From an uncultured Clostridia bacterium (GTDB lineage: Bacteria; Bacillota; Clostridia; Christensenellales; Borkfalkiaceae): a stretch of 61,270 nucleotides of DNA. Below the pieces are notes generated by a model, which was not told where the DNA came from, made no database searches, and saw only the letters and a program-made list of their open reading frames with translations. Position 1 is the first letter of the stretch, and each line of letters begins with the position of its first letter. The stretch covers positions 1-61,270 of the forward strand of contig CALVHO010000012.1 of assembly GCA_944328445.1 (NCBI GenBank), written 5' to 3'. A program made the position numbers and the translations under genes. Below are positions 26,241-33,092 of the stretch, piece by piece.

Positions 26241-27311
26241 ATGGACGACAAACTTTTTTACAACGATAGGAACATCAAAAACCTGAAAAAGATCGAGGAA
26301 CTTCTCGCCGAGCTTCCGCCTTTTGTCGAGGAATATTTCATCGGCATCGAAAACCAGACGAGCACGCTCACCCGCCTCAACTATGCGTACGACCTGCGCA
26401 TATTTTTCGACTACCTCGTCAAAAAGCGCAGATTTGCCGAAGCCGTCCCCCTGCTCACGCTGCGCGATTTGGAGCGCGTCAGCGCCACCGACATCGAAAA
26501 ATTTTTGAGTTATTTGAGCCACTACGAATACAACGGCGCCTTCAACAGCTGCAACGAGCGCGCCAAGGCGCGTAAACTTTCCGCCGTGCGCGCCCTGTTC
26601 AAATACTTTTTTGCCAAGGACAAGATCTCCGTCGACAACGCCGCCAAGGTCACCATGCCAAAGATCCACGAAAAGGAGATCATCCGCCTCGAAGTCAACG
26701 AAGTGGCAGACCTTTTGAACTGCGCCGATACGGGCATGGGCATGTCCGGCCACCAGCGCGCCTTTCATGAAAAGACGAAGACGCGCGACGTCGCCATTTT
26801 GGTCCTCTTTTTGGGCACGGGCATCCGCATCAGCGAGCTCGTGGGCCTCAACAACGAGGACATCGACTTCACTTCGGACAGTTTCGTCGTCACCAGGAAA
26901 GGCGGCGCGCGGGCCATCCTCTACTTTTCCGACGAGGTGGCCGACGCGCTGCGCAAATACATGCGCGAAAAATCGGAGGACGAGAGCATCCCCGAGGGCG
27001 AGCACGCGCTCTTTCTCTCCCTCAAACAGCGGCGCATCAGCATCCGCGCGGTGGAAAATCTCGTCAAAAAATACAGCCGCATCGTCACGCCGCTCAAAAA
27101 GATCTCCCCCCACAAGCTGCGCAGCACCTACGGCACGCAGCTGTACCGCGAGACGCACGACATCTACATCGTCGCCGACGTTCTCGGCCACAAAGACGTG
27201 AACACGACCCGCAAACATTACGCCGCCATCAGCGAGGACATCCGCCGCTCGGTGGCGGGCAAGGTCCGCCTGCGCGAAGAGCCGGACGGCCGCGGCACGG
27301 AGGACACATGA
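26241..27311 (+). CDS. tyrosine recombinase (XerC/D-like)
   Basis: 356 residues. A SAM-like core-binding domain (about 25-130) precedes the catalytic domain with the full set: Arg196 (GTGIRISELVGL), Lys220 (TRKGGAR), His291 and Arg294 (PHKLRSTYG), His317 (LGHKDVNTT) and nucleophile Tyr327 (KHYA). It is longer than XerC/D (about 300) because of an N-terminal extension and an insertion around 160-182. It overlaps hflX by 4 nt. With no excisionase, attachment sites or cargo, it looks like a resident chromosomal recombinase, but the role is not established. Confidence 0.88.
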   Translation: MDDKLFYNDRNIKNLKKIEELLAELPPFVEEYFIGIENQTSTLTRLNYAYDLRIFFDYLVKKRRFAEAVPLLTLRDLERVSATDIEKFLSYLSHYEYNGAFNSCNERAKARKLSAVRALFKYFFAKDKISVDNAAKVTMPKIHEKEIIRLEVNEVADLLNCADTGMGMSGHQRAFHEKTKTRDVAILVLFLGTGIRISELVGLNNEDIDFTSDSFVVTRKGGARAILYFSDEVADALRKYMREKSEDESIPEGEHALFLSLKQRRISIRAVENLVKKYSRIVTPLKKISPHKLRSTYGTQLYRETHDIYIVADVLGHKDVNTTRKHYAAISEDIRRSVAGKVRLREEPDGRGTEDT

Positions 27312-28582
27312 CACGCGACCGGTTTGAAGTGGACAACGCGGCGCTCGATGCCGCACAAGAAAAGATCTTCATCGTACAGCCGGGAGACGGCAAGGAGGCC
27401 TCCGCCCTCGAACGCGAGGCCGTCTCCCTCGTAGAAAGCGCGGGCGCCGTGCACGCTGGTACCATGTTCCTGCCCGTGCGCACCGTCAACCCCGCCACCT
27501 ACATCGGCAGCGGAAAATTGCAGGAATTGCAGACGCGCCTCGCGGGGCTGGATATCGCCGTCCTGTTCAACGGCGAACTCACGCCGTCGCAGACGCTCAA
27601 CGTTTCGGCCGCTTTGGACGGGCGCAAAGTCATCGACCGCACGGCGCTTATTTTGGACATCTTTGCCCGCCACGCGCGCAGCAGCGAAGGCAAGCTGCAA
27701 GTCGAACTGGCGCAGCTGCAATACATGTATCCGCGCCTCAAAGGCAAGGGCGAGGGCCTTTCGCGGCTCGGCGGCGGCATCGGCACCCGCGGCCCGGGCG
27801 AGACCAAGCTGGAAACGGACCGCAGGCGCATCCGCACCCGCATCCGCTACCTCGAAGAGCGCCTTGCCGACGTCAAATCCCGCCGCAAACTCTTTGACGA
27901 GCGAAGGAAAAAGAGCGCGGCCAACACCGTTTCGCTGCTCGGGTACACCAACACGGGCAAATCCACCCTCCTGAACGCGCTCACCGATGCGGGCGTGCTC
28001 GCCGAGGACAAGCTGTTTGCCACACTCGACCCCACCACTCGCAAGCTCACCGTCGACGGGAGCGTCTTTTTGCTGACGGACACCGTCGGATTTTTGCGGC
28101 AGCTACCGCACGACCTCATCTCCGCCTTTCATTCCACCCTCGAAAGCGCGCTGCAATGCGGGCTGGCCCTCATCGTCTGCGACGCGACGGACGACTACGC
28201 CATGCAGCTTGAAACCACGCTGTCGCTCTTGCAGGAATTGGGCGGAAACGTCCCCTACCGCATCGTCGTCAACAAGTGCGAAAATCTGCAAAGTTTCGAC
28301 GGCTTCCCCGCGGGTAGCCTGTTCGTTTCCGCCAAATACGGCCTCGGGCTGGACCGCTTGAAGGCGGAGATCGTTCAATTTTTCCGCAGCGGCTATGAAC
28401 GTGTCCTGCTGCACATCCCCTACGGGAAGATGGGAGAATACGAGCGCATCCGCCGCTTTTGCAGCGAATGGAAACGCGAATACGGCGAAGACGGCGTCGA
28501 GATCGGCGCCGAAGTTTCCGCGCAGAACCTTCCCAAATTCCTGCCCTTCCGCACCTCGCCGCGCGGCGTTCCGGCAAACTGA
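27308..28582 (+). CDS. hflX: ribosome-dissociating GTPase HflX
   Basis: 424 residues. HflX binds ribosomes and splits stalled 70S particles under stress. The N-terminal HflX domain includes TYIGSGKLQEL; the linker has GGGIGTRGPGETKLE; the G domain has GYTNTGKSTLLNAL (G1), DTVGFLRQLP (G3) and NKCE (G4, in place of NKxD). Start overlaps the recombinase stop (ATGA), so the two are translationally coupled. Confidence 0.94.
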   Translation: MTRDRFEVDNAALDAAQEKIFIVQPGDGKEASALEREAVSLVESAGAVHAGTMFLPVRTVNPATYIGSGKLQELQTRLAGLDIAVLFNGELTPSQTLNVSAALDGRKVIDRTALILDIFARHARSSEGKLQVELAQLQYMYPRLKGKGEGLSRLGGGIGTRGPGETKLETDRRRIRTRIRYLEERLADVKSRRKLFDERRKKSAANTVSLLGYTNTGKSTLLNALTDAGVLAEDKLFATLDPTTRKLTVDGSVFLLTDTVGFLRQLPHDLISAFHSTLESALQCGLALIVCDATDDYAMQLETTLSLLQELGGNVPYRIVVNKCENLQSFDGFPAGSLFVSAKYGLGLDRLKAEIVQFFRSGYERVLLHIPYGKMGEYERIRRFCSEWKREYGEDGVEIGAEVSAQNLPKFLPFRTSPRGVPAN

Positions 28583-28600
28583 ACCGAATACCGTGCGCAA

Positions 28601-28643
28601 AGCAAAGCAGCGAAGGCTTACAAGCCTTCGCTGCTTTGCTTTT
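28601..28643. terminator. bidirectional terminator between hflX and hprK
   Basis: A 19-bp perfect inverted repeat: arms at 28601-28619 and 28622-28640, ending GAAGGCTT/AAGCCTTC, followed by TTTT on the + strand. It sits between convergent genes. Confidence 0.85.
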
Positions 28644-28675
28644 CCGGCGGCTGCCGTTCCTGTCCTTTTGCGACG

Positions 28676-29593
28676 TCAGCGCCCGATGGTGCGAGCAATG
28701 AGCTCCTGCGCCGCGTCGTAGCCCATGCTTTTGAGGCGGAAGTTGCGCGCGGCCACTTCGATGATGATGGAGAGGTTGCGCCCGGGTTTGACGGGAATGA
28801 TGTGCTTCATGACTTTCACGCCGAGGATGGTCTCGTACATGGTATCGTCGCCGAGGCGGTCGTACTGCTTGCTTTCGTCCCAGTCTTCCAGCTCCATGAC
28901 GAGCTCGATCTTCTTTTCGTTGAGGATAGAGCCGGAGCCGTACATGTTTTTGATGTTCAGGATCCCGATGCCGCGCAGCTCCATGAAGTAGCGGATCATT
29001 TCGGGCGAGGTGCCGATCAGCTCGTCGGAAACGCGCTTGATGAGGACGCTGTCGTCGGCGACGAGCCTGTGCCCGCGCTTGATCAGCTCCATCGCCGTTT
29101 CGCTCTTGCCGACGCCGCTATGGCCCGTCAGCAAGATCCCCACGCCCGAGATGTCCATCAGCACCCCGTGCATGGTCAGCGAGGGCGCCAGGCGCTTGTT
29201 GAGGTAGAAGAACAGCTCGTTCATGATGACCGTGGTCAGCTTTTCGGTACGCAGGATGGGGCAAGCGGTCTTGCGCGCCTCCTCGATCAGTTCCTGCAAT
29301 ACGGGCAAGTCGCGCGCGAGGATGATGCACGGGATATCCTCGTAGGAAAGGAGCTTTTGCACCCGTTCGCGGCGCACGTCCTGCGGCAGTTCGCGCAAAA
29401 ATTCATACTCCGAGTTGCCGAGCACCAGGATGCGCGAGGAATCAAAGTAGTTGAAAAACCCCGCAAATTGCAGCCCCGGCCTGGTCACGCTGTACGACGT
29501 GAGCGTGACCCTTCCCCTGCCCGCAAAGACGATCTCCAAGTCCAGGTCGCCGCAAAATTTTTCCAACAAGACGACTTCTTCGCTCATGTTCAT
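28676..29593 (-). CDS. hprK: HPr kinase/phosphorylase
   Basis: 305 residues. Phosphorylates and dephosphorylates HPr on serine, controlling carbon catabolite repression in low-GC Gram-positives. The C-terminal kinase domain has the conserved MHGVLM (His142), Walker A GHSGVGKS (157-164), LVADDSVLI, and the HPrK signature ELRGIGILNIKNMYG. The start at 29593 overlaps the stop of the upstream HAD gene (ATGA). Third in the uvrC-HAD-hprK operon. Confidence 0.95.
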   Translation of the reverse strand: MNMSEEVVLLEKFCGDLDLEIVFAGRGRVTLTSYSVTRPGLQFAGFFNYFDSSRILVLGNSEYEFLRELPQDVRRERVQKLLSYEDIPCIILARDLPVLQELIEEARKTACPILRTEKLTTVIMNELFFYLNKRLAPSLTMHGVLMDISGVGILLTGHSGVGKSETAMELIKRGHRLVADDSVLIKRVSDELIGTSPEMIRYFMELRGIGILNIKNMYGSGSILNEKKIELVMELEDWDESKQYDRLGDDTMYETILGVKVMKHIIPVKPGRNLSIIIEVAARNFRLKSMGYDAAQELIARTIGR

Positions 29594-30408
29594 TCTTCCC
29601 CCAAACCGTATTTGCGCACGATGTAGCCGACGCCGTCCTCGTCGCAGCAAGGCGCTATGACGTCGGCGGCGTCCTTCAATGCCTTGACGGCGTTCCCGAT
29701 GGCCACGCCGAGCCCCGCGGCCTGCACGAGGGGCAGGTCGTTGTGGTTGTCGCCGATGCCGATGCTCTCCTCCACGGGCACGCCGTAATGGGCGGCCAGG
29801 TAACGCAGGGCGTCGCCCTTGTCGCAGCCGCGGCTGACCACCTCGACGAGATTGTCCGTACTGGTCGTGACGTAAAACTCTGCCCCGAAGCGCCGTTCGG
29901 CCTCGGCAAAGAGCGCGTCGCGCTCCTCTGCCGCGCACACGGCGAGGATCTTGTGCGGCTCGATGTGTTTTTCGCGGACCACGGCCGCGATATCCTGCGG
30001 CGTCAAAACGCCGCGGACGTTGCAGATGCTCTCGTACCAGCGGCGGAAATCGTCGTCGCGGTTGATGTAGAGCGTATCGCCGTCGTAGACGTGAACGTGC
30101 CCGCCGCCCTGTTGCAAAAATGCGCAGATGCGCACGGCATCCTCGCTTGCGATGCGCCTGTCGCGCACCGTTTTGCCCGTGGCTATGTCCTCGATGTAGG
30201 CGCCCTGGTAGGCGACGATGGGCCCTTCCAGCCCCAGTTTTTTGGCGTGCGGCAAGATGGAATCGGGCATGCGGCCCGTGCAGATGGCAAAGACGCCGCC
30301 GCTCTCGATGAACTTGCGGATGGCCGCAGCGTTGCCTGCCGAAACGCCGCCGTCGCTCGCGCGCAGCGTTCCGTCGAAATCGGAAACGATGAGCTTGTAT
30401 CTCTTCAT
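29590..30408 (-). CDS. Cof-type HAD-IIB phosphatase
   Basis: 272 residues. HAD superfamily with motif I VSDFDGTLRASDG, motif II AICTGR, and motif IV GIGDNHNDLPLV; the large cap between about 85 and 185 is of the Cof (IIB) type. Such enzymes dephosphorylate sugar phosphates or related metabolites; the substrate is unknown. Its ATG overlaps the uvrC stop by 1 nt and its stop overlaps the hprK start. Confidence 0.9.
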   Translation of the reverse strand: MKRYKLIVSDFDGTLRASDGGVSAGNAAAIRKFIESGGVFAICTGRMPDSILPHAKKLGLEGPIVAYQGAYIEDIATGKTVRDRRIASEDAVRICAFLQQGGGHVHVYDGDTLYINRDDDFRRWYESICNVRGVLTPQDIAAVVREKHIEPHKILAVCAAEERDALFAEAERRFGAEFYVTTSTDNLVEVVSRGCDKGDALRYLAAHYGVPVEESIGIGDNHNDLPLVQAAGLGVAIGNAVKALKDAADVIAPCCDEDGVGYIVRKYGLGEE

Positions 30409-32213
30409 TACAGCTGTTCCTCGAAGTACTGTTTGATGGCCGCGGCGAGGCTGTCTCCGATGCCCGCCACGGCGGCGATCTCTTCACGGCTCGCGCGCAT
30501 CATGCGGTCGATGGACCCGAAGGCGTCGATGAGCGCGCGGCGCTTGATCTTGCCCACCCCCGGGATCTCGGTCAGAAGGGACGTGAGCGAGCGCTTGCTG
30601 TGGATGTTGCGGAAGAACGTGACGGCGAAGCGGTGCGCCTCGTCGCGGATGCGCTGCAACATGTGCAGGCAATAATCGCGCTTGTCGAGCACGACGCTGT
30701 CGCGGCTGTGCAGCGTGAACACTTCCTCTTCGCGCTTGGCCAGCGAAATGAGGTCGATGCTCGTAACGCCCCGCTCGTCGAAGATCTCTTTGACGGCCGA
30801 AAGCTGCCCTTTGCCGCCGTCGATGATGATGAGGTCGGGCTTGGGGAAGCGCTCTTCTTCCTCCGTTCCCAGCTTGGCGAGGCGACGGGAGAGCACCTCT
30901 TGCAGGCTCGCGAAGTCGTTGGCACCCTCCACCGTCTTGACGCGGAAGCGGCGGTAACTTTGGCGGTCGGCTTCGCCGTCGATGAACACCACCATCGACC
31001 CCACCTTGTCGACGCCGCTGATGTTGGAGATGTCGTAGCACTCCATGCGGCGCGGGTAGCGCGTCAAAGCCAAAAGCTCCTGCAAACGGCGGCAGGCGTT
31101 GACGGTCATGTCCTCTTTGTGGCGGATCTTGTCGATGGATTTTTCCAGGTATTCGGCCGCGTTCTTTTCCGCCATTTCCAAAAGCCTGCGGCGGATCCCC
31201 TGCTTGGGCACGGTGATCTCCACCGCGCGTTCGCCGCGGCTTTGAAAATATTCCTCCACGAGCGCGCTTTCAAAGCACTCCTGCACGATCAGCTCCGCGG
31301 GGACGGGATGGCGGGAATAGTACTGCACCGCAAAGGAGGTGAGCGCCTCGCCGTCGGCAGAGGCGTTTTCCACCGCGAAGGTGCTCGCGCCCTGCATGAT
31401 CCCGCCGCGCACGATGAGCACGTTGACGGCCGCGTAGAGGTTGTTGCTCACGTAGGCGAGCACATCGGCATCCACCGCGCGGTTGAGCGAGGTGATGCGT
31501 TTGAGGGAGATCTTGGAGAGCATTTCCAGCTTGTTGCGGCAATCGAGCGCGGCTTCAAACTCCTCGGCATCGGCAAAGGCGGCCATCCGCCCGCGCAACA
31601 GCTCTTCGACGTTGCCGCCCTCGCCCGCCAGAAAGCGCATCGCAGCCTTTACGCGCCCGCCGTATTCCTCGGCGGAGATGAGGTGCGCGCAGGGCCCCGA
31701 GCAGCGGTGGATGTGGTAATTGAGGCAGGGTTTTTTGGGCTTGTCGCCGATGGCCGTGGAGCAGATGCGCACCCCGAAGGCCATGTTCACGATCTCCAAA
31801 ACGTCCTTCACGCGCACGCCGCCCATGTACGGGCCGAAGTATTTGCTCCCCTTTTTCAGCTTGCGCGTCAGCGAAAAGGCGGGGTATTTTTCCCCGACGG
31901 TCACTTTGATGTAGGGATAGGTCTTGTCGTCTTTGAGCAGGATGTTGTACTTCGGCTTGTACTTTTTGATGAGGTTGTTTTCCAGCGAGAGCGCGTCGAT
32001 CTCGGAGTTCGTGATGATGTAGTAAAAATCGGCGATGTTGGCCACCATCTGCGCCACTTTTTCGGGCTTGGGCGATGAATGGAAGTATTGGCGGACGCGG
32101 TTTTTGAGCACGCGCGCCTTGCCGACGTAGATGACGTTGCCGTCGGCGTCGAGCATGACGTACACGCCGGGGTTTTCGGGCAACAGCTTTAATTTTTCGC
32201 GGATCTCGTTCAT
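30408..32213 (-). CDS. uvrC: UvrABC system subunit C (excinuclease)
   Basis: 601 residues. Makes both incisions in nucleotide excision repair. The GIY-YIG domain is at the N-terminus (GVYVMLDADGNVIYVGKA), the UVR motif near 200-235, the RNase-H-like nuclease centre around IDGGKGQLSA, and helix-hairpin-helix repeats at the C-terminus (TEIPGVGKIKRRAL). The frame is open upstream to 32267, but that start overlaps the -10 box, so ATG 32213 is used; its leader lacks a clear Shine-Dalgarno. Confidence 0.96.
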   Translation of the reverse strand: MNEIREKLKLLPENPGVYVMLDADGNVIYVGKARVLKNRVRQYFHSSPKPEKVAQMVANIADFYYIITNSEIDALSLENNLIKKYKPKYNILLKDDKTYPYIKVTVGEKYPAFSLTRKLKKGSKYFGPYMGGVRVKDVLEIVNMAFGVRICSTAIGDKPKKPCLNYHIHRCSGPCAHLISAEEYGGRVKAAMRFLAGEGGNVEELLRGRMAAFADAEEFEAALDCRNKLEMLSKISLKRITSLNRAVDADVLAYVSNNLYAAVNVLIVRGGIMQGASTFAVENASADGEALTSFAVQYYSRHPVPAELIVQECFESALVEEYFQSRGERAVEITVPKQGIRRRLLEMAEKNAAEYLEKSIDKIRHKEDMTVNACRRLQELLALTRYPRRMECYDISNISGVDKVGSMVVFIDGEADRQSYRRFRVKTVEGANDFASLQEVLSRRLAKLGTEEEERFPKPDLIIIDGGKGQLSAVKEIFDERGVTSIDLISLAKREEEVFTLHSRDSVVLDKRDYCLHMLQRIRDEAHRFAVTFFRNIHSKRSLTSLLTEIPGVGKIKRRALIDAFGSIDRMMRASREEIAAVAGIGDSLAAAIKQYFEEQL

Positions 32214-32255
32214 AAAAAGAGCGGCAGGCAGGCGGAGGCCGCGGCTGCCATATTT

Positions 32256-32284
32256 ATTATACACCACGGCCGCCGATTTTGCAA
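32256..32284 (-). promoter_or_regulatory. promoter of uvrC-HAD-hprK
   Basis: Minus strand: TTGCAA (32279-32284), a 17-bp spacer and TATAAT (32256-32261), about 36-43 nt upstream of uvrC. Confidence 0.75.
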
Positions 32285-32293
32285 TAAAATTGC

Positions 32294-32325
32294 GAAAAAA
32301 GAAGAGAACGGCCGCGCCGTCCTCT
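32294..32325 (-). terminator. terminator of the arsR-type gene
   Basis: On the minus strand AGAGGACGGC pairs with GCCGTTCTCT (one G-T pair) around GCG, followed by TCTTTTTT. Confidence 0.75.
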
Positions 32326-32360
32326 CCGCGTATCTTCGTTCACTCGCCGCTAACGGGCGC

Positions 32361-32708
32361 TCAGTAGCCGAGAAATTCCACGCCCTTCAACAGTATGTCG
32401 TTGACGGTCTCGTTTTTCAGGCTGTAAAAGATGACCTTGCCGCAGCGGCTGCACGTGACGATGCCGATGTTCTTCAAAAAACGCAGCTGGTGCGAAACGG
32501 TGGTCTGGTTGATGGAAAGCACGCGCGAAAGGTCGGTCACGCACATCTCGGTGATGGCCAGCGCCGAGAGGATGCGCACCCGCGTGCTGTCGGCAAAGAC
32601 CGAAAAAAAGCAGACGATGCCTTCGAGCATCTCGCCCTGCGGGACGTAACTTTCCACCAGCGCCTGCGTGCGCCTGTCCAGCAGCAGCGTTTGGCACACT
32701 TCCTCCAT
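32361..32708 (-). CDS. ArsR/SmtB-family winged-helix regulator
   Basis: 115 residues. The winged helix-turn-helix is ADSTRVRILSAL followed by the recognition helix SINQTTVSHQLRFLK and a wing with CSRCGKVIFYSL. The CVTDL motif resembles the metal-sensing alpha-3 site of CadC-like proteins but has one Cys; further Cys residues (Cys5, CSRC) could also bind metal. ATG 32708 follows GGGAGG. It lies downstream of copA on the same strand, so it may sense copper or a related metal; the metal cannot be assigned. Confidence 0.88.
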   Translation of the reverse strand: MEEVCQTLLLDRRTQALVESYVPQGEMLEGIVCFFSVFADSTRVRILSALAITEMCVTDLSRVLSINQTTVSHQLRFLKNIGIVTCSRCGKVIFYSLKNETVNDILLKGVEFLGY

Positions 32709-32727
32709 ACCGCGCCTCCCTTGCATG

Positions 32728-32741
32728 AATGTACATACATT
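32728..32741. promoter_or_regulatory. possible ArsR operator
   Basis: An inverted repeat, AATGTA-CA-TACATT, directly upstream of the arsR-type gene, nested within TTGCAT (32721-32726) and ATGCAA (32745-32750). It is positioned to block that gene's own transcription. Confidence 0.45.
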
Positions 32742-32863
32742 GTAATGCAACGGCGGCACGGCTGTCAACGCGCGCATGCCGAAAAGAATGCCGCAAAAGC
32801 ACAGCGTTTGCCGAAAAAGGACGAAAACGTTTTTTCCGCCCGCGCGGTACGCTCTGCGCGGCA

Positions 32864-32887
32864 GCGGGCGGCCTGCCGGCCGCCCGC
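32864..32887 (-). terminator. GC hairpin after copA
   Basis: GCGGGCGGCC (32864-32873) and GGCCGCCCGC (32878-32887) form a 10-bp stem with a 4-nt loop, just after the copA stop. It has no T tract, so termination is uncertain. Confidence 0.4.
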
Positions 32888-32891
32888 CTCG

Positions 32892-33092
32892 TCATTGGAT
32901 GGATACCACGGTGTAGCCCGCGTCTTCGACGGCCTTTTTGAGGACGGCGTCGTCGATCTCCGTCTCGACGACGGCGCGCTTTTTTTTCAGCTCCACCTTC
33001 GCCTTGACGCCCTCGATGGCGTTGAGGGCGTTTTCCACGCGCGCGCTGCAATGGGCGCAGCTCATGCCTTCGATCCTGATGATCTTTTTCAT
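32892..33092 (-). CDS. possible independently translated CopZ-like copper chaperone
   Basis: Within copA, codon Met770 is preceded by a perfect AAGGAG (33101-33106) at 8-nt spacing. Initiation there would give a 66-residue HMA protein, the size of CopZ, with GMSCAHC. This is inferred from the start signal alone; it could equally be the remnant of a former separate gene. Confidence 0.35.
   Translation of the reverse strand: MKKIIRIEGMSCAHCSARVENALNAIEGVKAKVELKKKRAVVETEIDDAVLKKAVEDAGYTVVSIQ

Noticed and set aside
26241..27311. The tyrosine recombinase as evidence of an integrated mobile island
   Set aside because: No tRNA target, no excisionase, relaxase or phage genes, and it is operon-coupled to hflX.
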